This document shows positions 1 through 8,729 of a stretch of DNA of 64,000 nucleotides, in pieces. The DNA is from an uncultured Roseovarius sp. (GTDB lineage: Bacteria; Pseudomonadota; Alphaproteobacteria; Rhodobacterales; Rhodobacteraceae), in contig CANMFU010000001.1 of assembly GCA_947497295.1 (NCBI GenBank), forward strand, positions 930,001-994,000, read 5' to 3'. Both the position numbers and the translations under genes were made by a program. Each line of letters begins with the position of its first letter. Positions within the stretch are counted from its first letter, which is position 1. Below the pieces are notes generated by a model. That model worked only from the letters and a program-made list of their open reading frames with translations. It was not told where the DNA came from and searched no databases.

Positions 1-26
1 TGGTCTGGCTGGGGGGGGCGGCATGA
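1..26 (+). CDS. C-terminal tail of the upstream gene, possibly hisZ (partial)
   Basis: An open frame entering from the left edge ends at a TGA (24-26) that overlaps the hisG ATG (23-25) in an ATGA arrangement. The last visible residues are V-W-L-G-G-A-A. Short-form HisG needs the regulatory subunit HisZ, and hisZ commonly lies directly upstream of hisG in Rhodobacterales, so hisZ is the likely identity. Only seven codons are visible, so this rests on position, not homology. Confidence 0.35.
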
Positions 27-718
27 GCGTGCGTCTGGGGGTGCCGTCCAAGGGTCGGCTGATGGAAAAGACATTTCAGTGGTTCGGCGCGCGCGGCGTT
101 ACGTTGGGGCGGACCGCGTCGGACCGCGAATATGCGGGCGTCGTCGAGGGCGCAGGCGATGTTGAGATGGTCCTGCTGTCCGCCGGAGAAATCCCGCGTG
201 AGCTGGCAGCGGGCCACATACATCTGGGCGTGACCGGCACCGATCTGGTGCGCGAAAATCTGGGCAATTGGGAAGACCGCGTCGAAGAACTGGCCGAGCT
301 GGGCTTTGGCCATGCCGATCTGGTGCTGGCGGTGCCGCAAGCCTGGGTCGATGTCGGCACTCTGGACGATCTGGACGCGGCCGCGGCGGCGTTTCGCGCG
401 CATCATGGCCACCGGTTGCGGATCGCGACGAAATATCACCGTCTGGTGCGCGATTTCCTGCGCGAAAATGGCGTGGCCGACTACAGCCTTGTCGATAGTC
501 AGGGCGCGACCGAAGGCACCGTCAAGAACGAGACCGCCGAGGCGATTGCCGATATCACATCGTCAGGCGATACGCTGAGCGCGAACCACCTGAAGATCCT
601 TGACGATGGGGTGATCCTGCGCAGTCAGGCGACATTGTTCCGCGCCCGCCGGGCGGAGATGAGCGATGCGGACCGCAAGACGCTGGCACATCTGACAGCG
701 AAACTGGGCGTTAACTGA
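23..718 (+). CDS. hisG: ATP phosphoribosyltransferase, short form (HisG)
   Basis: Catalyses the first step of histidine biosynthesis, condensing ATP with PRPP to phosphoribosyl-ATP in the cytoplasm. At 231 residues it is the short HisG type, which lacks the C-terminal ACT-like regulatory domain and works in a complex with HisZ. Family features visible are the N-terminal RLGVPSKGRL segment (about residues 4-13), the GVTGTDLV segment (about 69-76) and the SQGATEGTVKNETAEAI loop that binds PRPP (about 158-174). The start overlaps the stop of the preceding frame by ATGA, indicating translational coupling. No strong plus-strand terminator follows. Identity is secure. Confidence 0.96.
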   Translation: MSVRLGVPSKGRLMEKTFQWFGARGVTLGRTASDREYAGVVEGAGDVEMVLLSAGEIPRELAAGHIHLGVTGTDLVRENLGNWEDRVEELAELGFGHADLVLAVPQAWVDVGTLDDLDAAAAAFRAHHGHRLRIATKYHRLVRDFLRENGVADYSLVDSQGATEGTVKNETAEAIADITSSGDTLSANHLKILDDGVILRSQATLFRARRAEMSDADRKTLAHLTAKLGVN

Positions 719-774
719 CAAGCGACCGCGTCGCAGCGCTCCACGCTGATTTCACCGCATAGCACAATGAAAAA

Positions 775-798
775 CGCGCGGCCTGTTGGGGCCGCGCG
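775..798 (-). terminator. Intrinsic terminator of the outer-membrane protein gene
   Basis: A perfect 9-bp stem (775-783 with 790-798) with a 6-nt loop lies 44 nt past the stop codon of the minus-strand beta-barrel gene. Read on the minus strand, the GC-rich stem is followed by a run of T (complement of the A-run 770-774), the standard Rho-independent layout. The plus side has no U-run, so it is unlikely to stop hisG transcripts efficiently. Confidence 0.75.
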
Positions 799-841
799 CT
801 GTATTGGGTGGTTGTCGGGCCAGATTGGCCCGACTGTCCGA

Positions 842-1429
842 TTAGAAGCGGAACGTTGCGCGAACCTGCGCTGTCGTCGCGTCGGCGTCCAGGGTAGGAA
901 CGTTGAAGCTGTCGAACTCATGGTACAGAACTTCGCCGCCCAGCGAGAAGTTCGATGTCAGCATGTGCTCGTAGCCTGCGCCGACAAAGTAACCATCCGA
1001 GTCACCGACACCGCCGCCGACGTCAGCGTTGGCATAACCGGCTGTTGCGTACAGCAGGCCGTTGCCCAGCTTGTAACCGCCGCGCAGTTTTGCGCGCCAG
1101 ACTGTGTCGACGTCTACGCCGGGTGCCAGCGAGACATCAGTCCAGTCGAAGTCCAAGCCAGCACCGATGACCCAGTCGCCCAGATCGTAGTCGTAACCAG
1201 CAACCAGACCACCGATGAGGCCGTCGCCGTCAACGCCAGCAAAGTTGGTGTCGACGTCAGCATAGCCCAGCTGGCCACCAGCGTAGAAGCCAGTCCAGTT
1301 CGGCGAGGTGAAGACCGGCGCGGGTGCGGGGGCCAGCACGGGCTCCATCACGACGGGCTCGATGTTACCGGCGAAAGCGGAGCCTGCCATCAGGGCGGAG
1401 GCTGCTGCTGCGGAGAGCAAGTATTTCAT
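842..1429 (-). CDS. Outer-membrane beta-barrel protein (porin family, OmpA-like barrel)
   Basis: About 195 residues with a clear signal peptide (MKYLLSAAAASALMAGSAFA, then mature G-N-I-E-P), a proline/alanine-rich linker, and then alternating-residue strands ending in R-A-T-F-R-F. The terminal aromatic residue is the classic outer-membrane assembly signal. Repeated motifs such as W-T-G-F-Y-A-G-G-Q-L-G-Y match the outer membrane protein beta-barrel family (PF13505 type) common in alphaproteobacteria. The ATG at 1429 is preferred over an in-frame ATG at 1444 because the AAAGGAAA ribosome-binding site lies between them and directly serves 1429. It is monocistronic with its own terminator. The specific role is unknown; likely structural or permeability. 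Confidence 0.85.
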   Translation of the reverse strand: MKYLLSAAAASALMAGSAFAGNIEPVVMEPVLAPAPAPVFTSPNWTGFYAGGQLGYADVDTNFAGVDGDGLIGGLVAGYDYDLGDWVIGAGLDFDWTDVSLAPGVDVDTVWRAKLRGGYKLGNGLLYATAGYANADVGGGVGDSDGYFVGAGYEHMLTSNFSLGGEVLYHEFDSFNVPTLDADATTAQVRATFRF

Positions 1430-1737
1430 TGTATTTCCTTTCAATTCATCTGCTCGGGCGTGGCGTCCATTGTTCCGGTCCTGCGCCTCATAGACTTCCT
1501 ATTTAGGGTTAGCTTACCGGATGCAACGGTCTCGTCAAAGCGTTGGTTTCAAGAAAATGTGATTTGGACGAGCGGTAAATTGCCGAGTCTCGATTCGCGC
1601 TCTGGGTCGCGGAATTCGGAATTTTAAATATGAGGTGATAACAATGTATTAACGGCTGATGAGCCGCTGTTGAGCCATGAGCGGTTAGGGGGCTGGCCCC
1701 GATTTGGTGGGCAATGACCGGCAGGGTGGTGTTGCGG

Positions 1738-2172
1738 TTATATCACGCCGATATCTGCCAGTGCTGCGCTTAGGCCGGGGGGCAGGGCATCTTCGTCGTT
1801 GCGTGCGCGACTCAGATCGACCGGGGCATCCGCGCCGGGAAGGTAGCGCCAGCCCTGAAATGGACGTTTCTGGGCTGTAGCCGTGCGGATGATTTCGGGA
1901 TCCAGAACAATGGCGCAGCGGCGCACACCGTCCTGGCCGATGACCTCGTCCAGACGCAGGATGCGTTGGCGGCATTGCAGGACGCCTTGGATGACCCAGT
2001 AGATCGAGCCGCCGTCCAAAAGCTCGTCGGCGCGTTTGGGCCACATTCTTGTGACATGGCGCGGCAGTCCGTCGCCGCCCTGCGCCCGCCGCGAGGTCTG
2101 CCATGCGATCAGGTCATCAATGCTGGAGGTGCCAACGCTGAGCTTTACAAGGTTCAGGGGTGCTTGGGCCAT
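1738..2172 (-). CDS. DUF1489 family protein
   Basis: A cytoplasmic protein of about 144 residues that starts A-P-L-N-L-V-K-L-S-V-G, followed by I-D-D-L-x-x-W-Q. This is the opening of the DUF1489 family (PF07370), which is nearly confined to alphaproteobacteria and has no established function. Family-typical central segments are R-H-V-T-R-M-W-P-K-R and G-S-I-Y-W-V-I-Q-G. A second in-frame ATG lies three codons upstream at 2181; neither has a convincing ribosome-binding site, so the shorter start was chosen from family-typical N-termini. It is divergent from nrdJ with about 280 nt between them. Function cannot be stated. Confidence 0.85.
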   Translation of the reverse strand: MAQAPLNLVKLSVGTSSIDDLIAWQTSRRAQGGDGLPRHVTRMWPKRADELLDGGSIYWVIQGVLQCRQRILRLDEVIGQDGVRRCAIVLDPEIIRTATAQKRPFQGWRYLPGADAPVDLSRARNDEDALPPGLSAALADIGVI

Positions 2173-2449
2173 GGCGATCATCTTATGCCGCGTGGCGACA
2201 AGTTCAATCCCGCAGCGGTTTTTATGTTATGCAAGGTGGCCCACGGGGAAGTGCCAGAGGGGGCGCAAGCTTTGCTTGGCAACGGCGCAATTGGGTATTT
2301 TTTACCAAGAAAAAACAATGGACTGTTCGGTTATAATGACCGTGAAAGCCATTTCGCACTCATCCGCGCCGTTGACCGCAGCGCAGGGCGCGCCTATGGT
2401 TCGCGCTCCGTCATACCGTTGTCTTTTCAGTCCATTCGGAGCCTCAATC

Positions 2450-4714
2450 ATGAGCCGTTTTGCTGCACCCATTTCCGAACAGATCTGGAACATGAAGTAT
2501 CGTTTTACGCCCGCCGGTGGCGGCGGAGACGCGTCCGTCGAGGATAGCTGGCGCCGCGTGGCGCGGGCGCTGGCCAGCGTCGAGGCAGAGTCGGCCGTCT
2601 GGGAAGAGCGATTCTATGGCGCGCTGGAAGATTTCAAGTTCCTGCCCGCCGGGCGCATTGCCGCCGGGGCAGGGACAGAGCGGAAGGTCACGCTGTTCAA
2701 CTGCTTTGTCATGGGCACTGTGCCGGATGATATGGGCGGCATTTTTGACGCGCTGCGCGAGGCGGCGCTGACCATGCAACAGGGCGGCGGGATCGGCTAT
2801 GATTTCTCTACCATCCGCCCGCGCGGGGCTGTGGTGAAGGGAGTTGGCGCTGATGCCAGCGGGCCGCTGAGCTTCATGGATGTCTGGGACGCAATGTGCC
2901 GCACCATCATGAGCGCGGGCGCGCGTCGGGGTGCGATGATGGCGACCATGCGCTGTGATCATCCCGATATCGAGGATTTCATCGCCGCGAAAAGCGATCC
3001 CGCCCGGCTGCGCAATTTCAATCTGAGCGTGCTGGTGACGGACCCGTTCATGGAGGCGGTCGATGCCGATGGGTCCTGGGATCTGGAATTTGACGGTATC
3101 GTGCATCATACTGTTCAGGCGCGTGATCTGTGGAACCGGATCATGCAGGCGACCTATGAGTATGCTGAACCGGGGGTGATTTTCATCGACCGGATCAATC
3201 AGGCGAACAATCTGGCTTATTGCGAAACGATAGCCGCGACCAACCCTTGCGGTGAGCAGCCTCTGCCGCCTTATGGGGCGTGCTTGCTGGGCAGCATCAA
3301 CATGGCGCGGCTGGTCAGCGACCCCTTCGGCGACGGCGCCGCGCTGGACGAGGCCGCGTTGTCTGATCTGGTCGCTGTTGCCGTGCGGATGATGGACAAT
3401 GTCGTCGATACCAGCCAGTTCCCGCTGCCCGCGCAGGAGGCCGAGGCGCAGGCCAAGCGGCGGATCGGCTTGGGCGTGACGGGCCTTGCCGATGCATTGC
3501 TGATGGTGGGCCTGCGCTATGGTTCGGTTGAAGCTGCCGCACAGACCGAGGCGTGGCTAAAGGCGATTGCACGGGCGGCATACCTGGCGTCGGTGGATCT
3601 GGCCAAGGAAAAGGGCGCCTTCCCGCTGTTCGATGCAGAAGCCTATCTGCGTAGTGGCACGATGCAGGGCATGGACGACGATGTGCGCCGCGCTGTCGGC
3701 AAATACGGCATCCGCAACGCCCTGCTGACGTCGATCGCGCCGACGGGCACAATCAGCCTTTATGCCGGGAACGTCAGCAGTGGGATCGAGCCGGTCTTTG
3801 CTTACAGTTATACCCGCAAGGTCCTGCAGAAGGATGGCAGCCGCACTGAAGAGGAGGTTGTCGACTACGCCGTTCAGATGTGGCGCGATAAGTTCGGTGA
3901 TGCCGAGTTGCCCGAATATTTTGTCAACGCCCAGACGCTGGCGCCGTCCGACCATGTACGCATGCAGGCGGCGGCGCAGAAATGGGTCGACAGCAGCATT
4001 TCCAAGACGATCAACTGCCCCGAGGACATCAGCTTTGACGCGTTCAAGGATGTCTACATGCAGGCATGGAACAGCGGCTGTAAGGGATGCACCACCTACC
4101 GGCCAAATGACGTGACCGGATCGGTGCTGAGCGTCAGCGAAGCCGCCAATGCGCCCCCACAGGAAGTCAGCAGCGACGGCGCAGAGGTCATATACATGTC
4201 CGACCCGCTGGACCGCCCGCCCGAACTGGAAGGGATGACCTACAAACTGAAATGGCCCGACAGCAACCATGCCATCTATATCACCGTCAACGACGTGGTT
4301 CTGGGCGGTCGTCGACGCCCGTTTGAGGTGTTCATCAACTCCAAGAACATGGAGCATTTTGCCTGGACGGTCGCCCTGACGCGGATGATCTCGGCGGTGT
4401 TCCGGCGCGGCGGGGATGTGTCCTTTGTCGTCGAGGAACTCAAAGCCGTGTTCGACCCGCGCGGCGGCGCTTGGATGGGGGGTAAATATGTGCCGTCGAT
4501 ATTGGCGGCCATCGGCGGTATTTTGGAACAGCATATGGTTAAGACCGGATTTCTGGCGGGCGAGGGGATGGGGCTGAAAAGCGACCCGACAGCAGAGGTG
4601 GTGAACCTTGGAGGCGGCCGGGGGGCAGCCTGCCCGAGCTGCGGGGATCTGGCGATGCGGATGGTGGAAGGGTGCATGACATGCGCCAGTTGCGGGCATT
4701 CGAAGTGTAGCTGA
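2450..4714 (+). CDS. nrdJ: Adenosylcobalamin-dependent (class II) ribonucleoside-diphosphate reductase
   Basis: Converts ribonucleotides to deoxyribonucleotides using a radical from adenosylcobalamin, so it works with or without oxygen. The 754-residue protein has the N-P-C-G-E-Q-P-L active-site segment and the following G-S-I-N-M (about residues 264-285), the P-T-G-T-I-S-L barrel motif, a TSCPD-type domain (about 595-700) and a C-terminal cysteine cluster of C-x2-C repeats (about 727-754) that supplies the reducing thiols or a zinc site. The frame is open upstream to 2036, but ATG 2450 begins the family N-terminus. A TATAAT at 2332-2337 is a possible -10 without a good -35. I looked for a cobalamin riboswitch or NrdR box upstream and saw neither. 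Confidence 0.94.
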   Translation: MSRFAAPISEQIWNMKYRFTPAGGGGDASVEDSWRRVARALASVEAESAVWEERFYGALEDFKFLPAGRIAAGAGTERKVTLFNCFVMGTVPDDMGGIFDALREAALTMQQGGGIGYDFSTIRPRGAVVKGVGADASGPLSFMDVWDAMCRTIMSAGARRGAMMATMRCDHPDIEDFIAAKSDPARLRNFNLSVLVTDPFMEAVDADGSWDLEFDGIVHHTVQARDLWNRIMQATYEYAEPGVIFIDRINQANNLAYCETIAATNPCGEQPLPPYGACLLGSINMARLVSDPFGDGAALDEAALSDLVAVAVRMMDNVVDTSQFPLPAQEAEAQAKRRIGLGVTGLADALLMVGLRYGSVEAAAQTEAWLKAIARAAYLASVDLAKEKGAFPLFDAEAYLRSGTMQGMDDDVRRAVGKYGIRNALLTSIAPTGTISLYAGNVSSGIEPVFAYSYTRKVLQKDGSRTEEEVVDYAVQMWRDKFGDAELPEYFVNAQTLAPSDHVRMQAAAQKWVDSSISKTINCPEDISFDAFKDVYMQAWNSGCKGCTTYRPNDVTGSVLSVSEAANAPPQEVSSDGAEVIYMSDPLDRPPELEGMTYKLKWPDSNHAIYITVNDVVLGGRRRPFEVFINSKNMEHFAWTVALTRMISAVFRRGGDVSFVVEELKAVFDPRGGAWMGGKYVPSILAAIGGILEQHMVKTGFLAGEGMGLKSDPTAEVVNLGGGRGAACPSCGDLAMRMVEGCMTCASCGHSKCS

Positions 4715-5145
4715 CACCTGTTTTTTACTTGTTATTATCGGGACGGGCGTAGTTATGCCAAAACCGTTGTTTTGGTTTGCCACGAAGCGGGACCAGTTTT
4801 GCCACGTGGCATTAGCGCCCTGAATTAGAACGATTTTGGCCGAATGAGATATTTCGGCCAAAATTAGAGGAATGACCCCAGGCTGCGGCGCTGAGGTCAT
4901 GATCTGTTAAAAATATCGCAGTGTCCATCGCTTCCAATCGGTAAAAAATGGCGCCGGTGGCCGCGGGCATTCACGGCCGCAGCATCGCAATCAGCCAAAT
5001 TCTGTGTCGCATGGTTCACAAGATGCCCGGTTCTTGTGCGGCTCCCTTGGTGAGAGCGCACAGATCCGGGATCTGCGGTGAGATGCGGATTGCGTCTGGA
5101 TAACGTGCACGCTTGACACTGACACGTCACATTTTTCGAGGTGGA
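4715..5145. other. 431-bp intergenic region with several palindromes, no gene seen
   Basis: No convincing coding sequence, tRNA or known RNA was recognised. It lies between the converging ends of nrdJ and the minus-strand alpha/beta hydrolase gene. It holds three perfect palindromes: 4758-4775 (7-bp arms, CCAAAAC/GTTTTGG), 4801-4810 (GCCACGTGGC) and the 12-bp-arm repeat at 4833-4864. A weak hairpin followed by six T (about 4707-4727) may terminate nrdJ. Confidence 0.5.
4833..4864. repeat. Perfect 12-bp inverted repeat with 8-nt loop
   Basis: ATTTTGGCCGAA (4833-4844) and its exact reverse complement (4853-4864) flank TGAGATAT. The stem carries its own T- and A-tracts at the base, so either strand could fold a hairpin, but no U-run follows the GC part as in a normal terminator. 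Possible roles are a bidirectional terminator between convergent genes or a binding site. Confidence 0.6.
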
Positions 5146-6579
5146 TCACCGATGCAACCAGATACAGATATGGAGAGGTTCCGTCATCCAGATCGGGGGG
5201 CGGAACACGGATGCAGGCTCATAGAACACGATCGGGTCGCTGGCGTATTGCAGATAGACGAGCCGCATATCGCCCCAGCCGTCCGGGCCGCCAGCGTCAC
5301 CATGATGTGATGCGAAGCGCACCAACCTTCCGTCGCCGAGAACCGGGGCGACATAGGGGCTGTCAGGGTCGCGCGAGGCGACGATCCCTTGCCATTTGGC
5401 TGATGGAAACGGCGGACCGGCCCAAAGTGCTCCGTTGATGGGATCATCGAGCAACGCGAATAACCCGGTTCCATGCATCGAGGACCAGGCGCCGAGGCTG
5501 AGCCCGTGGATGTAGAGCCGCGGCCGCGTCTCTTCCGGCAGGTCACGCCAGTGACGATGCACGGCCCCGATCAACGCCTTTGCCTGATCAAGGCCGGCGT
5601 TCGTCTCCAGGATCAGGGCAAGCGGTGACTGCAGGTAGGAATACTGCACCGCAACTGTCGCGATATCGCCCCCGTGCATGTATTCGACCGGATCGACCGC
5701 GCCGGGATCGAGCCAGCCCGTGCCCGTGGGCAGTGCCACGATGAGCACCTCGCGGTCGAACCCGCCCTGACGGCGAAGCTCCTCAAGCGCGATCCGGGCG
5801 CGTGCCTCGGGGGTATCCTCCTGAGCGAGGCCGATATAAACGCGGATCGGCTGCAACGCGTCGCGACCGGTGAATGCGGCAATGTCGGCCGCGTCCGGCC
5901 CGGATGTGACGTAATCACGACCCGGCTGGCCAAGCGCCTCCCAATTCACCAGTGAACCTGCACCGCCTGTGTCTGTGCCTTCGGGAACCGGCGGCGCAGT
6001 GTCAAAAAGCGCTTGTGCGGTCGTGAAGGAGGCGTCGAGCCCGGCGATGATCCGATCCAAAACGCCGTCACGTGTGGCGATCAGGATCAGCAACGCCGTC
6101 AGAACGAAGCCCGCCACATTTGCCGCCCTTGCGGGCATGTAGCGATAAAGACGAAAGCGCACGCGATCAAACAGCCATTGCAATGCGATTCCAATCAGGA
6201 AAAGCACCGCAAAGACCGCGATGGCCAGCAAGAGCATCTGAATCGTATGCGTGTTTTCCAGCGGCGGCATGTCCATCCGCAAGCGAATGCCGTTCTGCCA
6301 GTTGCGGGCCTGCGCGAGACAGAGAAGAAGCACGAGTGCAATCGGCAGCGTGATCGCCATGCGTAGAACCAAAAGCACGCGTCCGTCTGCCTCCGGAAGT
6401 TCAAGCAACCGCCAGAGAGAAAGCGCCGCCCGCCCGATCAGATAGCCGAGCGCCATGACCAACCCGCCGAGCGCGCCCTGCACGATCCAGCTACGGGGGA
6501 TAAGTGTCGGGGTCAGCGAAGCGGCAAAGAACAACAGGCCGAGCGCCAGCGGTAGAATATAAAGCTTTGGCAGCGTCAC
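5146..6579 (-). CDS. Membrane-anchored alpha/beta hydrolase (Abhydrolase_9 type)
   Basis: About 477 residues. The N-terminal third holds several hydrophobic segments (L-P-L-A-L-G-L-L-F-F-A-A onward, to about residue 155). The C-terminal domain follows with the nucleophile elbow G-L-S-L-G-A-W-S-S at about residue 361, and D-x-x-S-P and H-H segments that could supply the acid and histidine. This architecture matches the alpha/beta-hydrolase family with a separate transmembrane N-terminal domain (PF15420 + PF10081); substrates are unknown. Translation starts at GTG 6579, overlapping the stop of the FUSC gene (GTGA) behind a perfect AAGGAGG. A longer open frame reaching 7374 is rejected because its extra N-terminus is FUSC coding sequence read out of frame. 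Last gene of the regulator-HlyD-FUSC operon. Confidence 0.82.
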   Translation of the reverse strand: MTLPKLYILPLALGLLFFAASLTPTLIPRSWIVQGALGGLVMALGYLIGRAALSLWRLLELPEADGRVLLVLRMAITLPIALVLLLCLAQARNWQNGIRLRMDMPPLENTHTIQMLLLAIAVFAVLFLIGIALQWLFDRVRFRLYRYMPARAANVAGFVLTALLILIATRDGVLDRIIAGLDASFTTAQALFDTAPPVPEGTDTGGAGSLVNWEALGQPGRDYVTSGPDAADIAAFTGRDALQPIRVYIGLAQEDTPEARARIALEELRRQGGFDREVLIVALPTGTGWLDPGAVDPVEYMHGGDIATVAVQYSYLQSPLALILETNAGLDQAKALIGAVHRHWRDLPEETRPRLYIHGLSLGAWSSMHGTGLFALLDDPINGALWAGPPFPSAKWQGIVASRDPDSPYVAPVLGDGRLVRFASHHGDAGGPDGWGDMRLVYLQYASDPIVFYEPASVFRPPIWMTEPLHICIWLHR

Positions 6580-7601
6580 GTTGCCTCCTTTATCGGATCG
6601 GATCGCCAACCGGTCAGCGCATCGAGCAGCGCAACGGCGAAGGCGGCGCTGAATGCGCCGGTAAGGGTCAGCACGATACGGGTGAAGGTCGCATATGTCG
6701 CGTCTTGCGTGCTGAGCGCCCCGGCGATCAGCGACAACGCCACCGACATGGCATATTGATAGACGTTGCTGGGGTGCGGGCCGCGCAGCATCAGACTGGC
6801 CAGCCACAGACAGCCGAGAAAGATCAGCGCCAGCAGGACCGGCAGATGCGGCGAAAGCGTGAAAAGCGCCAGCACGCCGCCGCCCATGATGCTGCCATAG
6901 AAGGTGGCGCGGATCCGCTGGCTGGCCTCGAAGAACACCGCGCGCCTTGTGGGGAACACCACCACCATCGCTGCGATGACGGCCATCATCATGTCCGACG
7001 GCTCCATCACGGCATAGAGCCAGAAGCTGAGGCCCAGCAGCACCGTCGCCCGGATTGCTGCCCCCACAGTGGCATTGCCGCCGCCGGGTTGCGGCTCGTC
7101 CACATGCTGCTCGGCCGTGCCGGCGGGAAACAGCAGGTATACGAGCGGCCCCAGTACCAGCGCCACCAGCGACGCCTGAAAGAAACCGTCGCGCATCGTC
7201 TCGACGGTGGCGCTGCCGTGCATTCCCATCACCGACATCAGCACGGTGACGATAACGATCAGCATCCCGGCCTGCGCGCCCGTTCGCAGGATCATCAGGA
7301 ACCCGGCGAAATAGGCCAGCCACATGGATCCCATGTAGACCACAGGCATCGGCCGCAGCCCTTCCACGACCCATGTCATCGCTGCTGTCAGCACGATCAT
7401 CGCCACGGGCCCTCCGATGGCCTTGCCGATGTTGAAGGCCTTGCGCTGCGCGCCGATGATGCCGATCGGCAACGCGGCGATGATCGGGGGCAGGGCCGGG
7501 TCGATCAACGGGATCGCGGCATAGGACAGCATGCCGACCACGGCCAAACGCACCGCAAAAAGCGGGTCGTCATTCACATCCGGGCGTGGGGTCACATACA
7601 T
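6576..7601 (-). CDS. FUSC/DUF2955 family inner-membrane protein (efflux partner)
   Basis: About 341 residues, almost wholly hydrophobic, in two blocks of predicted helices (about residues 10-165 and 205-330) separated by a short polar stretch with E-P-Q-P-G-G-G. This is the arrangement of FUSC/AaeB-like and DUF2955 proteins, which pair with an HlyD-type adaptor to export aromatic acids or other small toxic compounds. The start at ATG 7601 was chosen because upstream residues in the same frame are antisense-like and overlap the hlyD gene; GAGG lies 9 nt before it. The gene begins 10 nt after the HlyD stop and overlaps the next gene by 4 nt, so adaptor, pump and hydrolase are probably co-translated. 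The substrate is unknown. Confidence 0.82.
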   Translation of the reverse strand: MYVTPRPDVNDDPLFAVRLAVVGMLSYAAIPLIDPALPPIIAALPIGIIGAQRKAFNIGKAIGGPVAMIVLTAAMTWVVEGLRPMPVVYMGSMWLAYFAGFLMILRTGAQAGMLIVIVTVLMSVMGMHGSATVETMRDGFFQASLVALVLGPLVYLLFPAGTAEQHVDEPQPGGGNATVGAAIRATVLLGLSFWLYAVMEPSDMMMAVIAAMVVVFPTRRAVFFEASQRIRATFYGSIMGGGVLALFTLSPHLPVLLALIFLGCLWLASLMLRGPHPSNVYQYAMSVALSLIAGALSTQDATYATFTRIVLTLTGAFSAAFAVALLDALTGWRSDPIKEAT

Positions 7602-7611
7602 TTGGGGCGCC

Positions 7612-8706
7612 TCAATGCAGGTAGCTCGTCCATGACCGCAGCCGTTGCAGCCCGTCTGCGATCCAGCCGATCGGATTGCCGGTGCCACCTGCGAAGACCA
7701 CCGCGTGGACCTTGCCGCCGACACGCACGCGGGTCGGCCAGTCATCCATGCCACCGACCAGTTCGACGCGCACCGGGATGCGCCGGGCCGGTTCGAACCA
7801 TCGGTTGCTCGGCTGGTTCACCACCAGCCCGCCCTGCATGTTGCGCCCCGGATTGATGCCCCAGGCGATGCTTTGCACGCGGCCGTCGAAGATCCGCCCC
7901 GGCACCGCGTCGAAGAGCAGATGCGCCGGATCGCCGGGCTCCACGTCCTGCAACTGGTTCTCGCGCAGATCGACGGTGACCCAGGCGGCCTCGGCGTCGA
8001 TGAAGGTCAGCGCCGGGTTGCCCGCGCCGATGAACTGGCCCTCAGAGAGGGTCACGTTGGTGACGACGCCGAAATGCGGCGCGGTGACCGTCGTCGATGC
8101 CAGATCGTATTGCGCCTGTTCCAGTTGCGCCTCGGCGGCAAGGATGGCGGGATTGTCGCGCCCCTCAGGTCCAAGCTGGGCGCGCGCGCTGCGCAGATTG
8201 GCCTCGGCGGTCTGCAATTGCGCCTCCGCATCGGACACGTTTGCGCGCGCCGCGTCGCCCTGTGCCGTGCTGGCGATCCCGCGCTCTTCCAGCCGGAAGG
8301 TGCGATCGGCATCGGCGCGCACGGAGTCGAGGTTGGTGCGCGCCTGCGTCACCGCCGCCTGCGCCGCCACCAGCGACGCGCTGGAGGCGCTGACCTCCTG
8401 GGTCGCCGTCGCAAGCCTTGCCTCGGCCTGCTTGACGGCCAGTTCGAACGGGCGCCGGTCGATCGAGAACAGGGGATCACCCGCCTGAACCACTGCATCG
8501 TCGTCGATCATCACTTCCGTCACGTCGCCCGACACGCGCGGCGCGATCTGAACCACATGGGCCGACACGATGCCGCGCGACGACGACGGCGCCATGCGGT
8601 CGCTGAGCGCGTAGACAACCACGAACACGATCAAGATCAAGACTACGAGTATCGCAACCTTGCCGGCCGGATTGCGGCGCTGGGTCTGGTCAGGGGCGTC
8701 TGACAT
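7612..8706 (-). CDS. HlyD family membrane-fusion (periplasmic adaptor) protein
   Basis: A 364-residue adaptor protein with one N-terminal membrane helix (about residues 16-36), a split lipoyl-type domain (S-A-H-V-V-Q-I-A-P-R-V-S-G start, about 48-90), a long alanine/glutamine-rich helical hairpin (about 85-205) and a beta-barrel region with L-S-E-G-Q-F-I-G. This is the EmrA/AaeA layout, bridging an inner-membrane pump and the outer membrane. AAGGAACACCG precedes the ATG at 8706. The pump partner is the FUSC protein 10 nt downstream, and the winged-helix gene 23 nt upstream is the likely local regulator. Confidence 0.9.
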   Translation of the reverse strand: MSDAPDQTQRRNPAGKVAILVVLILIVFVVVYALSDRMAPSSSRGIVSAHVVQIAPRVSGDVTEVMIDDDAVVQAGDPLFSIDRRPFELAVKQAEARLATATQEVSASSASLVAAQAAVTQARTNLDSVRADADRTFRLEERGIASTAQGDAARANVSDAEAQLQTAEANLRSARAQLGPEGRDNPAILAAEAQLEQAQYDLASTTVTAPHFGVVTNVTLSEGQFIGAGNPALTFIDAEAAWVTVDLRENQLQDVEPGDPAHLLFDAVPGRIFDGRVQSIAWGINPGRNMQGGLVVNQPSNRWFEPARRIPVRVELVGGMDDWPTRVRVGGKVHAVVFAGGTGNPIGWIADGLQRLRSWTSYLH

Positions 8707-8729
8707 CGGTGTTCCTTTTCATTTCTTTT

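Noticed and set aside
767..1627. 286-codon plus-strand open frame
   Set aside because: It is antisense to the beta-barrel gene, which has a signal peptide, ribosome-binding site and terminator; high GC explains the long shadow frame.
2036..2449. Upstream extension of nrdJ in the same open frame
   Set aside because: It overlaps the DUF1489 gene on the other strand and does not resemble the NrdJ family; the family N-terminus starts at ATG 2450.
2182..2449. Possible B12 riboswitch or NrdR box before nrdJ
   Set aside because: None of the conserved aptamer pieces seen at 21962-22142 occurs here, and no NrdR-type palindrome was found.
3557..4900. 447-codon minus-strand open frame
   Set aside because: Antisense shadow of nrdJ with histidine/arginine/proline-rich, non-protein-like composition.
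6580..7374. N-terminal extension of the alpha/beta hydrolase frame up to 7374
   Set aside because: The extra residues are arginine/alanine-rich antisense-type sequence read out of frame over the FUSC gene; the GTG at 6579 has a perfect ribosome-binding site.
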